From NCBI RefSeq assembly GCF_014205215.1, contig NZ_JACHNC010000001.1:5886501-5950500 (forward strand): DNA of 64,000 bases. Direction: 5' to 3'. A program made the position numbers and the translations under genes. Positions 50,357-59,958 of the stretch are shown here, piece after piece; position 1 is the first letter of the stretch, and each line of letters begins with the position of its first letter. The DNA comes from Actinoplanes lobatus. GTDB taxonomy: Bacteria; Actinomycetota; Actinomycetes; Mycobacteriales; Micromonosporaceae. Below the pieces are notes generated by a model, which saw only the letters and a list, made by a program, of their open reading frames with translations, did no database searches and had not been told where the DNA came from.

Positions 50357-51025
50357 TCACGCTACAGCGACGACGGGGCGGTCCCAACCGACCGGCAGCT
50401 CCGGCGACAGCGGCGGCCAGGCGGGATCCGGGCGGAAGTCGCACCACGTGCCGTCGAACGGGAACGCGCCCGCCTCGACCAGCTCGATGACCTCCTTGCC
50501 GGCCCGGCGGACCCGGTCCTCGTCGTCCACCCAGTACGCCTCCGGCATCGTGAGCCGCTCCGCGAACAGCTCCTCGTCCTTCCAGGCCCACCTGCGGTCC
50601 GGTTCGATCACCACGTCCAGATCCCAGTCGACGGTGTCCAATCCGGCCATCCCCCCGTCGCGCCAGAGGACCAACGGGGCCTCCAGGTTCGCGTACCACC
50701 GGTAGAAGGTGCCGTCCGGCCGGTAGAACCACCGGATCGAGTAGTCCCGTCCGCGCGGATGCCAGTTGAGCACCCCGTGGTCGATGGCGTGCGGTGCCGG
50801 GACCCGCGAGGCCGCCGACCACTCGGGCAGCGGCGTCTGCCCCATCGTCCGGCCGTCCGGCATGTTGGAGTGCCAGCCCCGCGTGCCGGCCGGCGCCCAC
50901 AGCACGACCGCGTCGCCGCGCTCCTCGACCACCCGCATCGGGAACACCAGACCCACCTGTTGCCGCTGCGCGTGCCGCAGGTAGATGGTCTCACCGGGCA
51001 CGAACTCGACGTTCTCCTTCGACAT
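50357..51025 (-). CDS. DUF402-domain protein
   Basis: 222 aa. DUF402 hallmarks WHPRGRDYSIRWFYRPDGTFYRWYANLEAP and VDWDLDVVIEPDRRWAWKDEEL. Characterised relatives are nucleoside di/triphosphatases or fluorophosphatases with a beta-barrel fold. Cytoplasmic; starts at ATG 51025. Confidence 0.85.
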   Translation of the reverse strand: MSKENVEFVPGETIYLRHAQRQQVGLVFPMRVVEERGDAVVLWAPAGTRGWHSNMPDGRTMGQTPLPEWSAASRVPAPHAIDHGVLNWHPRGRDYSIRWFYRPDGTFYRWYANLEAPLVLWRDGGMAGLDTVDWDLDVVIEPDRRWAWKDEELFAERLTMPEAYWVDDEDRVRRAGKEVIELVEAGAFPFDGTWCDFRPDPAWPPLSPELPVGWDRPVVAVA

Positions 51026-51091
51026 GGGATCGAGGTTATCGAGCCGCCGCCGCGGAACGGCCCGGAACGGGCCGTCCCGCGGCGGGGTGGT

Positions 51092-53293
51092 TCAGCGACG
51101 GCCGGGCAGCGGAACCGTCGACCAGTCGGTGTCCGAGGCCAGATAGAAGCTCGGGTACGACGGCTGGTTGTACGTGGTCTGCTGACGCGCCACCTCGACC
51201 CGGTACTGCGGGTCGTGCATGAGCGTGTACAGCTTGTGGTTCGTCACCTCGGTGCTCAGGTAGATCCGGATCGCCGAGGAGTCGGCGGTACGGACCAGCA
51301 GCTCCTCACGCCAGTCACCGAGGATGTCGGCGACCAGGCTCGGATTGCCCTTCGTCCCGTTGTTGGCGAGTGTCCCCTCGGCGGTCAGCAGGCGGCCACG
51401 GTTCCAGTCGTCGATCGTCGGCGTGACGGTCTGCGCCCCGTTGACGATCTGCGTGGTGAGGTCGGCCGACCAGCGGATGCTCTGGTTCGTACCGGGAATG
51501 GTGTTGGTCAGGATCTCGCCTTTGGCGCTGTGCAGGCCGAGCGCCTCGGACCCGCCGGGCATGCTCGCCCACGACTCGATGCCCCGGGTGCCGGGCAGCA
51601 CGTCGCCGATCATGCCGCGGCCGGTGTCACGCCCGGAGTAGGTGCCGAAGAGCACTTCGCCGGTGGCCGCGTCCCGCATCGCCATGCCGTAGGGCGCCGA
51701 CGTCGCGCCCTCGTGCACGGTGAAGATCTCCTGGCCGGGCCGGTCCGGATCGATGTCGGTCACGTGCATGGCGTCGCCGTGGCCGAGTCGCGCCTGCCCG
51801 CCGGTCGGCAGCGTGCCGAACGACGAGTACAGGACGTCGCCGTCGTTGTCGATCGTGGCGGAGCCGTAGACGATCTCCTGCTTTCCGTCGAGGTCGACGT
51901 CGGCGGCGCTGAGCGAGTGGAAGCCCTGCGTGGTGAGCCTGCCGTACTCGGGATCGGTGCCGTCCCGGCCGTGCGGAGAGTCGTTGAACGGGTTCGTCAT
52001 CGGCGTCCAGCCGGAGTCGACGTACCAGTTCTCGACCAGCCGCCGCCCGTTCCAGTGGTAGGCGACCAGCGTGGTGCGGGTGTAGTAGCCGCGGGCGAAC
52101 ACCGCCGACGGCCGTTTCCCGTCGAGGTAGGCCACTCCGGACAGGAACCGGTCGACTCGGTTGCCCGGCTCGATCCGGGCCATCGCGTAGTCGCCCCACA
52201 TCAGGCCGTCGTCGTGGCGGCCCGGCTTGTAGTCGATGGTCTGCAGCTCACGGCCGGTGGCCCCGTCGAAGACGGTCAGGTACTCGGGCCCGTCGACGAT
52301 GAAGCCCTCGAAGGCGCGCAGGTTGTTGCGGGTGCTGCGGGACGGCGCGTAGACGTCCATGAAGTAGTCGGTCAGCGCCTCGGCGTCGGCCCGGCTGAGC
52401 GGGTACTGGTACCGCGGCTCGATGCCGAACGCCTGCTCCAGGGTGGCCGGCCAGTTCCCGGCGACCACCTCCGGATGGGCGTGCCAGCCGAGGAACATGT
52501 CCACGATGTGCTGGTAGTAGTCGGCGGCGCTCATCCGGTGGTCCTCGGTGGGCGAGTGACCCGGCGTGGTGATGTAGCGTTCCCGGCCGTTGCGGATGGT
52601 CTTCGTGCCCGGCGCGGTCTTCATCATCATCTCGGCGCGGCCGTCGCCGTCGAAGTCGTAGACCAGGAACTGCGTGTAGTGCGCTCCGGCCCGGATGTTC
52701 ACGCCCAGGTCGATGCGGTGCAGCAGGGTGCCGTCGGCCCGGTACGTGTCGACGTAGACCGGCCCGGTCCAGCCGACCTGGGACACGTCCTTCGAGTTCG
52801 ACGGGTCCCACTTGACGATGTATTCATATTTCCCGTCGCCGTCCACGTCGCCGACGCTCATGTCGTTGGCCGAATACGTGTAGGTCTCCCCGGCGGGCGT
52901 CACGCCGTCCGCCGGCTTCTGCAACGGCAGGTCACGGTAGTTGGTGGCCCACGGTGTGGCGGTGGCGCCCGCGACCCGGTACTTCGAGGTCGCGGTGCCG
53001 CCGGAGTCGAGATAGTTGGTGCTGTCGGTGACGGTGGCGATCTTTCGGCCGTCGCGGTAGACGTCGAAGTTCCGGCCGGTCAGCCCGGTCGGCGAGGAGC
53101 CGGTGGCCTCGGCGCCGAGCAGCCGCCAGCTCAGGAAGACACCCTCGCCGGTCGTGGCGGCCACCAGGCCGCGGTCCAGGCGTTCCAACTGCGGTCCGCG
53201 CGGCGCGTGCGCCGCGGCGGACGAGGGGATGGCGGCGGCCAGGAGCATGGCCGCGGTGCAGGCTTTCGACAACTTTCCGGTACGAGCGTCCAT
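51092..53293 (-). CDS. Secreted rhamnogalacturonan lyase, family PL11
   Basis: 733 aa with a signal peptide ending near SSAAAHA. The mature enzyme starts QLERLDRGLVAATTGEGVFLSWRLLG (Fn3-like) and continues into an eight-bladed propeller with calcium-site repeats (VGDVDGDGKYEYIVKWDP, YDFDGDGRAEMMMKT, VDLDGKQEIVYGSATID), as in PL11 rhamnogalacturonan endolyases. It cleaves the rhamnose-galacturonate backbone outside the cell. It is the last gene of the ABC-transporter operon, 34 bases after the binding-protein gene, so uptake and cutting are co-regulated. Confidence 0.93.
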   Translation of the reverse strand: MDARTGKLSKACTAAMLLAAAIPSSAAAHAPRGPQLERLDRGLVAATTGEGVFLSWRLLGAEATGSSPTGLTGRNFDVYRDGRKIATVTDSTNYLDSGGTATSKYRVAGATATPWATNYRDLPLQKPADGVTPAGETYTYSANDMSVGDVDGDGKYEYIVKWDPSNSKDVSQVGWTGPVYVDTYRADGTLLHRIDLGVNIRAGAHYTQFLVYDFDGDGRAEMMMKTAPGTKTIRNGRERYITTPGHSPTEDHRMSAADYYQHIVDMFLGWHAHPEVVAGNWPATLEQAFGIEPRYQYPLSRADAEALTDYFMDVYAPSRSTRNNLRAFEGFIVDGPEYLTVFDGATGRELQTIDYKPGRHDDGLMWGDYAMARIEPGNRVDRFLSGVAYLDGKRPSAVFARGYYTRTTLVAYHWNGRRLVENWYVDSGWTPMTNPFNDSPHGRDGTDPEYGRLTTQGFHSLSAADVDLDGKQEIVYGSATIDNDGDVLYSSFGTLPTGGQARLGHGDAMHVTDIDPDRPGQEIFTVHEGATSAPYGMAMRDAATGEVLFGTYSGRDTGRGMIGDVLPGTRGIESWASMPGGSEALGLHSAKGEILTNTIPGTNQSIRWSADLTTQIVNGAQTVTPTIDDWNRGRLLTAEGTLANNGTKGNPSLVADILGDWREELLVRTADSSAIRIYLSTEVTNHKLYTLMHDPQYRVEVARQQTTYNQPSYPSFYLASDTDWSTVPLPGRR

Positions 53294-53327
53294 GCTCTCT
53301 CCTGGAAATGGGGGATGGGGTGGGGCG

Positions 53328-54641
53328 TCAGGCCGCGTCGATCTCCGTCTGGAGTTCCTTGATGAAGGACTCGGCCGCGGCCTGCGGGGCCAGCCGCTCG
53401 AAGAGCACCTCTTCGGTGTGCCGCTTGAGGATCGCCTCGATGCCGCTCGCGCCGTTGGGGGTGACCCGCGGGGCGGCGCCGACCTTGAGGGCGGCCAGGT
53501 ACTCGGCGGCGGCCTTGTCGGTGTCGGCCAGTTTGGGGGTGATCGCCGACCGGACCGTGCTGTTCGAGGGCACGCCGCGGTCGGTGAGCAGCACCTCGCC
53601 GGCCTCGGTGGTGTTCAGCAGGAAATCGGCGAACAGGGCGGCCTCGGCCGGGTGCTTCGACCGCGACGAGACCGACCAGAACATCGACGGCTTGTAGTAC
53701 GGGCTCTCCGCGGCGGCGGCCTGGCCGTTGGTGGGCAGCTTCAGCAGCTTGAGCTGCTGGCCGCTGGCCGCTGTCAGCGAGGTGAGCTGGGTGTTCCACC
53801 AGGTGCCGAAGGCGGAGGTGTTGGTGGCGGTGCCGGACTGGTCCAGTGACGCGCCGGCCCGCTCGACCGTCACCGACGGCGCCGGGGCGATGCCCTGCTT
53901 GGCGAGATCCAGCAGGTACTGCCAGTATCCGGCCAGGACGGCGGGCGGGATGGACACCTTGCCGGACGCGTCGTAGAGGGTGGCGCCGGCCTGGCGGGCC
54001 CAGATGTTCACGCCACCGGCGTCGAAGCCCCAGGACTGTACGCCGGTGACCTTGCCGCCGCTGGCCTTCGACACCTCGAGGCCGATGCGCTTGAGGTCGT
54101 CCCAGGTCCAGGTGGAGTCGTCGGGCACCGGGATCTTGTACTGGTCCAGCAGGGTGGTGTTGGCGATGATCGAGTACGCGGCCACGCCGGTCGGTACGGC
54201 GTACTGCTTGCCGTCGACCTTGCCGGTGTCGAGGGCGGCCGGGTCGATGCCGTCGGTCTTCAGGTGTTTGGCGGCGGTGCCGAGGTCGAGCAGGGCGCCG
54301 CGTTCGGCGTAGGAGGCGAGGTAGAGCTCGTCCATCTGGATGATGTCGGGGGCGTCGTTGGCGGCGACCGTGGTGGCGAGGCTGTCCCAGTAGCCGTTCC
54401 ACTCCTTGAACTCGCCGGAGACGGTGATGTTCGGGTACTTCTTCGTGAACATGTCGATGGCCTGCTGCGTCCGCTTGTGCCGGGCGTCCGATCCCCACCA
54501 GGTGAACCGCAGCTTCACCGCGTCCTTGGAGATGTCCCCGCCGGCGTCGCCACCACCACCGCCACAGGCGGCCAGAGCGGACGCGGCGGCGGCACCGGCA
54601 CCGAGGGAGAGCAGGGAACGCCGGGAAAGACCGTTATGCAT
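53328..54641 (-). CDS. Sugar ABC transporter substrate-binding lipoprotein
   Basis: 437 aa family 1 solute-binding protein. Twin-Arg-like SRRSLLSLGAGAAAASALAACGG gives lipobox and possible Tat export. KLRFTWWGSDARHKRTQQAIDMF and ANDAPDIIQMDELYLASYAERG are typical of oligosaccharide-binding proteins. GGAGG lies 7 bases before the ATG. The downstream PL11 gene suggests rhamnogalacturonan oligosaccharides as ligand. Confidence 0.93.
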   Translation of the reverse strand: MHNGLSRRSLLSLGAGAAAASALAACGGGGGDAGGDISKDAVKLRFTWWGSDARHKRTQQAIDMFTKKYPNITVSGEFKEWNGYWDSLATTVAANDAPDIIQMDELYLASYAERGALLDLGTAAKHLKTDGIDPAALDTGKVDGKQYAVPTGVAAYSIIANTTLLDQYKIPVPDDSTWTWDDLKRIGLEVSKASGGKVTGVQSWGFDAGGVNIWARQAGATLYDASGKVSIPPAVLAGYWQYLLDLAKQGIAPAPSVTVERAGASLDQSGTATNTSAFGTWWNTQLTSLTAASGQQLKLLKLPTNGQAAAAESPYYKPSMFWSVSSRSKHPAEAALFADFLLNTTEAGEVLLTDRGVPSNSTVRSAITPKLADTDKAAAEYLAALKVGAAPRVTPNGASGIEAILKRHTEEVLFERLAPQAAAESFIKELQTEIDAA

Positions 54642-54655
54642 GTTGATTCCTCCTG

Positions 54656-55546
54656 TTATTTGATTCCGGTGGTGGCTATGCCTTTGACCAGGTAGCGCTG
54701 GCCGAGAAGGAAGGCGAGGAAGATCGGGAGCAGGGAGACGACGCTCATCGCGAACATGGAGCCCCACGAGGTGGACACGGTGGCGTCGACGAAGGAGCGC
54801 AGGGCGACCGGGACGGTGTACATGTCCGGGTCGGTCAGGTAGATGAGCTGGCTGAAGAAGTCGTTCCAGGTCCAGATGAACGTGAAGATCGTGGTGGTGG
54901 CCAGGGCGGGCAGCATCAGCGGCAGGATGACCTGGGCGAAGATGCGGGGATGGCCGGCGCCGTCGATACGGGCCGCCTCGTCCAGTTCCCGGGGCAGCCC
55001 GCGAATGAACTGAACCATCAGGAACACGAAGAACGCGTCGGTGGCCAGGAGTTTCGGGACGATCAACGGCAGGAACGTGTTGATCCAGCCGAGGTTCGAG
55101 AACACGATGTACTGCGGCACGATCAGCACGTGGATCGGCAGCATGATGGTGCCGAGCATGACCGCGAACCACAGCTTCTTGCCGGTGAAGTCGAGCCGGG
55201 CGAAGGCGTAGGCGGCCATCGAGCAGGACACCAGGTTGCCGATGATGCAGCCCAGGACCACGATCGCCGAGTTGAGCAGGTAATGGCCGAACGGAGAGGC
55301 CAGCGCGTTCCAGCCCTCGCCGTAGTTCTGCGTCTCCAAGCCGTCGAGCACCAGGCCCGGGGAGCGGAAGATGACGTTGCTCGGGCGCAGGGAACTGACG
55401 ACCATCCACAGCACCGGGTACAGCATGATCAGGGTGAGCAGGCCGAGACCGGTGTGTTTGAGCAGGCTGTGTCCCCGGCGCCGAACCCGGATGGGCGCTT
55501 CGGCGTCGATCGGCGCGGTGGTGACGCGTCCTTTGAGGTCAGTCAT
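54656..55546 (-). CDS. Sugar ABC transporter permease (MalG type)
   Basis: 296 aa, six hydrophobic segments, EAA loop ELDEAARIDGAGHPRIFAQVILP. Starts 8 bases inside the upstream permease gene. Forms the channel with it; no ATPase gene is nearby, so a shared MsiK-type ATPase encoded elsewhere must energise it. Confidence 0.94.
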   Translation of the reverse strand: MTDLKGRVTTAPIDAEAPIRVRRRGHSLLKHTGLGLLTLIMLYPVLWMVVSSLRPSNVIFRSPGLVLDGLETQNYGEGWNALASPFGHYLLNSAIVVLGCIIGNLVSCSMAAYAFARLDFTGKKLWFAVMLGTIMLPIHVLIVPQYIVFSNLGWINTFLPLIVPKLLATDAFFVFLMVQFIRGLPRELDEAARIDGAGHPRIFAQVILPLMLPALATTTIFTFIWTWNDFFSQLIYLTDPDMYTVPVALRSFVDATVSTSWGSMFAMSVVSLLPIFLAFLLGQRYLVKGIATTGIK

Positions 55547-56432
55547 CGTAGAAGACCCACTTCTTCGCGGCGAGGAAGTTGATGGCGGTGAACGCGGCGA
55601 TGATGATCAGCAGGAGCCAGGCCAGGGCGGAGGCGTAACCCATGTCGAAGTTGTGGAAGCCGCGCTGGTAGAGGTACAGCGTGTAGAACATCGTCGAGTC
55701 CGACGGGCCGCCGGTGCCGCCGGAGACGACGAAGGCCTGGGTGAACGACTGGAACGCGTGGATGATCTGCAGCACCAGGTTGAAGAAGATGATCGGTGAC
55801 AGCAGCGGCAACGTGATCCTGCGGAACTGCAGCCATCTGCTCGCGCCGTCGACCTGGGCGGCTTCGTAATACATGACCGGGATCTGCCGCAACCCGGCCA
55901 GGAAGATCACCATCGGTGCACCGAACGTCCACACGTTCAACACGATCAACGTGGACAGTGCAGTATCGGGATCCGAAATCCAGCCGCGTCCAGTCAACCC
56001 GAACACGCTGAGCAACTGGTTGAACAACCCCTCCGCACCGAAGATCTGCCGCCACAACACCGCGATCGCGACACTCGACCCCAACAGCGACGGCAGATAG
56101 AACGCCGACCGGTAGAACGCCAGCCCGCGCATCCCCCGATCCAGCAACATCGCCAAACCCAGCGCCGCCGCGAGCTGCAACGGCACCGAGATCAGCACAT
56201 ACTCGAACGTCACGCCGAGCGCGTGATGCAGCCGCTGGTCACCGAGCATCCGGGTGATGTTCTCCAACCCGTTGAACTCCGGCGGCTGAATCAGGTTGTA
56301 GTCGGTGAACCCGAGCACCAACGACGCCGTCACCGGCCCCGCAGTGATCAGAACCAGCCCCGCGAACCACGGCAACAGGAACAGAAACGCGGCCTTGTTG
56401 TCACGCTTACGCACAGAACCGAGGGTGCTCAC
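55539..56432 (-). CDS. Sugar ABC transporter permease (MalF type)
   Basis: 297 aa, six hydrophobic segments, EAA loop YYEAAQVDGASRWLQFRRITLP. First gene of the four-gene operon. A perfect LacI-type palindrome lies 76 bases upstream of its start. Confidence 0.94.
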   Translation of the reverse strand: MSTLGSVRKRDNKAAFLFLLPWFAGLVLITAGPVTASLVLGFTDYNLIQPPEFNGLENITRMLGDQRLHHALGVTFEYVLISVPLQLAAALGLAMLLDRGMRGLAFYRSAFYLPSLLGSSVAIAVLWRQIFGAEGLFNQLLSVFGLTGRGWISDPDTALSTLIVLNVWTFGAPMVIFLAGLRQIPVMYYEAAQVDGASRWLQFRRITLPLLSPIIFFNLVLQIIHAFQSFTQAFVVSGGTGGPSDSTMFYTLYLYQRGFHNFDMGYASALAWLLLIIIAAFTAINFLAAKKWVFYDD

Positions 56433-56507
56433 ATGACCCTCCTTCTCGTCGAACCCAGTGAGCGGCTAGAACGAAGCGCTCACCTCCCGGCCGACGATTC
56501 AGCAGGA

Positions 56508-56521
56508 GGAAAGCGCTTTCC
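56508..56521. promoter_or_regulatory. LacI-type operator of the ABC transporter / PL11 operon
   Basis: Perfect 14-bp palindrome GGAAAGCGCTTTCC with central CG, the shape recognised by LacI-family regulators of sugar operons in actinomycetes. Confidence 0.75.
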
Positions 56522-56573
56522 AGGAGTCTGCATGGGTGCAACGAACACGTCAACGGTTTCACCGCGGTAAATT

Positions 56574-56587
56574 CTGGATCGTTTCAG
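56574..56587. promoter_or_regulatory. Second LacI-like site upstream of the transporter operon
   Basis: CTGGATCGTTTCAG, with CTG/CAG arms and central CG; 53 bases beyond the perfect palindrome. Weaker candidate. Confidence 0.35.
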
Positions 56588-56784
56588 ATGCCGCAAGCAC
56601 GGGCCGCCCGCCTCATCAGCAAGATCATCTTTGAATGATTCAATCGGCGTGCCGGCCACCCGGCCCACGCCCTCCGGACGATGTTCCCGTCACCAGGTGA
56701 AATTCCCGGTCATACCTCGACCAGGCCCGTCGAAGGTTCTAACCTTGAGCCCCGGCGAACGCCGGGTAACGGAAGGCAAACGCG

Positions 56785-57111
56785 ATGACCGCTACCACGG
56801 TCGCCGTCAACACCGGCCCCGACGGAACCCTTGTCATCCAGCTCCGTGGCGTGCTCAACGCCGAACATGCGGCTGATCTACGCCACGCCCTCATCCACGC
56901 CATCCGGCACACCCGGCCGTCCTGCCTGATCCTGGACCTGGCCGGAGTTCGGGAGATCGACGCGATCAGCCTCGGTGCCCTGGCGGCCGCCTGCCACCTC
57001 GGCGATGTCCAGCACGTCGCCGTCTACCTCGACCACCCACCGGAATCGGTGGCCAGACAACTGGCCGCGGCCGGTGTCGCACACCACCGGCTTCGCGACA
57101 TCACGCGGTGA
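56785..57111 (+). CDS. STAS-domain protein (anti-sigma factor antagonist type)
   Basis: 108 aa, a single STAS domain: LVIQLRGVLNAEHAADLRHAL, then CLILDLAGVREIDAISLGALAAA around the usual phosphorylatable Ser. Such proteins bind anti-sigma kinases. The GGDEF gene converges on it and the two overlap by 11 bases. Confidence 0.85.
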   Translation: MTATTVAVNTGPDGTLVIQLRGVLNAEHAADLRHALIHAIRHTRPSCLILDLAGVREIDAISLGALAAACHLGDVQHVAVYLDHPPESVARQLAAAGVAHHRLRDITR

Positions 57112-58981
57112 GCGCCACCTCGGATGTCCGGATCCGGTTGCGCCCGTCATTCTTCGCCACGTAGAGGGCGTCGTCGGCGCGCTGCAACAACTGCTCGACC
57201 GACTCGGTGCTGTTCCAGGTGGCGCAGCCGATGCTGCACGTCTGCCCGTCCGGCATCGCCGTCCGCAACCTCTCCAGCACGGCCACCGCCTCGGCCGCGC
57301 TGGCGCCCGACAGCGCGATCACGAACTCTTCGCCACCCCAGCGCGCCAGGAAGTCGTCCTCGCGCAACTGGCCGCCGAACGCGGCCGCAGCCCGCTGCAA
57401 CAGGTCGTCGCCGGCGGCGTGCCCGTACGTGTCGTTGTATCGCTTGAAATGATCGAGATCGGCGATCGCCACCGTCAGCGGCGCACCCGTGGCCCGCGCC
57501 TCGCCGCAGAGCCGGATCATGTTCTCCTGCCAGGCCCGGCGGTTCGGCACCCCGGTCAGCGTGTCCGTGAACGCCATCCGCTCCAGCCGGCGCAACAGCC
57601 GATCATGGTCCAGGGCCAGCGCCGTCTCGTCGGCCAGCAGCCCGACCGCCAGGAACCGGTTGTCGCTGACCGACTCGACCCGTCGCGTCCAGCCGACCAC
57701 GAGCACCGCCATGATGATGCCGTTCACCACCACCGGCTGCCACAGCATCGACTTGCCGTCGACCATGCTGAGCAACGCCGTCGAGACCCGCGGATCCTTG
57801 GCCGGATCGGCCAGGAAGATCGGCTCCCCGCTGTGGTAGACCCGGGCGATCATCGACGAGCCGTCCAGCGGCACCCGCGTACCGATCACGTCTGCACCGT
57901 CCGCCCCGGTCGCCACCAGCACGGATCCGCAGTCGGCCGGCTCCAGCAGCGTCACGTTGTCGGCGTACGCCAGATCCCGGATCGCCGCGATGATCGTGGT
58001 CCGCGCGTCCTCCCCGGTACGAATCCGCCGGGCCGCCGCGCCCACCGCCGCCACCAGCCGGTGGGAGTCACGCACCGCTTCCTCAGCCAGATGACGCTCA
58101 GTGATGTCCTGGAGCTGAACCAGCGTCCACGACTGCCGCCGCCGGACGTCCTTGACCTCCGTGCCGACGTTGCTGCGCCCGATCGTCAGATAGGCCCACC
58201 GCACGCTGCCGTCCGGCCGGGTGATCTCGCGCTGTCCCTCGTCGGTGCCGTCTTCGAGCAGGTAGCGCCGCATGCTCCCGCCCACGACCTCGTCCACGGG
58301 CTGACCCACCAGCTCGCAGAAGGCCGGATTCGCGGCGATCACCTGTCCATCGTCATCCGCGATCGCCACGCCGGACGGCGACGCGTGGAAGAGCCGCTCG
58401 AACCCGTCCGCGACCGTCACCGCGCGCTCGTGCACCGATCGCAGCTGCCGCTGACGCCGGCGCAGCGCCTCGTGCAGCAGCCCGCCGAGAATCACCGCGA
58501 AGGTCAGCTGCAAGCTGTAATGCCCCAGGTCGGTGCCACGCAACTCGGGCAGCGCGACCACCGTCGCGACCCAGCCGGTCAGGCCCGCCAGGCTCGCCAC
58601 CGCGGCGAGCCGCCGGGACGTGACCGCCGCGCCGAGCCCGAGCAGCGTCAGCATCAGCGAGGTCGTGTAGTGCAGCCGCCCGGTCACCGCCACCTGCACC
58701 ACGCTGTCGGCCACCGGCAGGAACGCCAGCCACTCGCCACGCCCGCGAGCCAGCAGCCGCCACGCGCGAGACGCCACCACCGGCATGGCGGCCAGGCACA
58801 GCAGCACGGCCGTCGCCCCGTAGAGCACCGTCATCACGGTGCGTGCCGAGCCGTCCAGCGTGAGAAAGTTCGTCACCGAGAGCAACAGGTAGACCGCCGC
58901 CACAGCACCGCGAATCCACCGCGAGGCGGAATCCGGCATCCGGCCACCGGCCGTGCGACGCCAACCCCTGTCGTGCTGCAT
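57101..58981 (-). CDS. Membrane-bound PAS-GAF-GGDEF diguanylate cyclase
   Basis: 626 aa from ATG 58981 (TTG 58987 also possible; GGGGAGGTGG precedes both). Six to seven N-terminal hydrophobic segments form a membrane sensor (about 25-170), then PAS (FERLFHASPSGVAIADDDG), GAF (about 300-440) and GGDEF domains. The active site is WGGEEFVIAL, with REDD five residues before it, a complete RxxD inhibitory site. It should make cyclic-di-GMP with product inhibition. The 3' end overlaps the STAS gene. Confidence 0.92.
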   Translation of the reverse strand: MQHDRGWRRTAGGRMPDSASRWIRGAVAAVYLLLSVTNFLTLDGSARTVMTVLYGATAVLLCLAAMPVVASRAWRLLARGRGEWLAFLPVADSVVQVAVTGRLHYTTSLMLTLLGLGAAVTSRRLAAVASLAGLTGWVATVVALPELRGTDLGHYSLQLTFAVILGGLLHEALRRRQRQLRSVHERAVTVADGFERLFHASPSGVAIADDDGQVIAANPAFCELVGQPVDEVVGGSMRRYLLEDGTDEGQREITRPDGSVRWAYLTIGRSNVGTEVKDVRRRQSWTLVQLQDITERHLAEEAVRDSHRLVAAVGAAARRIRTGEDARTTIIAAIRDLAYADNVTLLEPADCGSVLVATGADGADVIGTRVPLDGSSMIARVYHSGEPIFLADPAKDPRVSTALLSMVDGKSMLWQPVVVNGIIMAVLVVGWTRRVESVSDNRFLAVGLLADETALALDHDRLLRRLERMAFTDTLTGVPNRRAWQENMIRLCGEARATGAPLTVAIADLDHFKRYNDTYGHAAGDDLLQRAAAAFGGQLREDDFLARWGGEEFVIALSGASAAEAVAVLERLRTAMPDGQTCSIGCATWNSTESVEQLLQRADDALYVAKNDGRNRIRTSEVALTA

Positions 58982-59103
58982 GCCCAATGTCCACCTCCCC
59001 GGCCTTCCCGCCTTGTCGGCGCCGCCGAGGCCGACTGAAGAGAAAACCCGTCATCGGTACGGCCCAGCGGTCCCGGGCGACAGCGGCCGAACCCGTGAGT
59101 CCC

Positions 59104-59203
59104 CGCGAGCCGCCGCCACTCCAGACCGTGCCGCGCCCGCCGGGCGTGAGCGGGTGGCACGCGAGCCCGCTGCCACTCCGGGCCGTGCCGCGCGGCCGGC
59201 GTG
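59104..59203 (+). repeat. Interspersed repeat, two tandem partial copies (C1, C2)
   Basis: C1 59104-59153 and C2 59160-59203, each starting CGCGAGCC and containing GCCACTCC and CCGTGCCGCGC. They match the copies at 4902 and 5365. They occupy the gap of about 410 bases between the GGDEF and PRC-barrel genes; no gene is seen in it. Confidence 0.6.
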
Positions 59204-59398
59204 GGTGGGTGGTGCGCGTCGTCCGTGTGCCTGGGGCGAGCGGGCTGTTCGTCCAGCTCGGGCCAGGTGGCGGGACTGGGTGGGACACGCCCCGTGCTCG
59301 GTGGAGACTTGGATGTGGGCCGGAGGCGTGGCTGGAATCGCGCGGCCACATGAACATCCGCGCGGTTGGGTATGCACGGCGGAGAGGAGGTGGCGGTG

Positions 59399-59815
59399 AT
59401 GGAAGAACCGATCGGCACCCTGACACCGCTGAGCGAAACCGACCAGATGATCGCCGACCCGGAGCAGGACGTGCGGGGCCGCACCGTGATCGACAGCAAC
59501 GGTGAGAAGGTCGGCACCGTCGCGGACCTGCTGGTGGACACCGTCGAGAACCATGTGCGGTTCCTGCGCGTGACGCACGGGGGCATCCTCGGGATCGGCG
59601 CCGTCTCGTCGTTCATCCCGGTCGACGCCGTCCGCCGGGTCACCGACGACGAGGTGCTCATCGACTCGGCCAAGGACCGGATCGCGGGCGCCCCACAGTA
59701 CGACCCGGACCTCATCGACCAGCGCGACTACTACGAGAAGATCTACGGCCACTACGGTTACCCGCCGTACTGGGCGCCCGGATACCTGTACCCGCCGTTC
59801 CCCGGCATCCGCTGA
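59399..59815 (+). CDS. PRC-barrel domain protein
   Basis: 138 aa. PRC-barrel core VRGRTVIDSNGEKVGTVADLLVDTVENHVRFLRV and GAVSSFIPVDAVRRVTDDEVLI, then a Tyr/Pro-rich tail (YYEKIYGHYGYPPYWAPGYLYPP). GGAGAGGAGG lies 8 bases before ATG 59399. Such proteins are common in actinomycetes, possibly stress or membrane-associated; function unknown. Confidence 0.85.
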   Translation: MEEPIGTLTPLSETDQMIADPEQDVRGRTVIDSNGEKVGTVADLLVDTVENHVRFLRVTHGGILGIGAVSSFIPVDAVRRVTDDEVLIDSAKDRIAGAPQYDPDLIDQRDYYEKIYGHYGYPPYWAPGYLYPPFPGIR

Positions 59816-59958
59816 TCACGCGGCGAAACGGCCACCGACGTGGCCGGCTTCGGAACGGGAGGATCGGGGGCGCTTCGGCCGTACCCTCTCCGGGGTTTTC
59901 TGGCGCGAGGTGGGCAACCGGGCCGGGGCGCCGAACGAGGGTGAGGTCGCGCCGGAGG

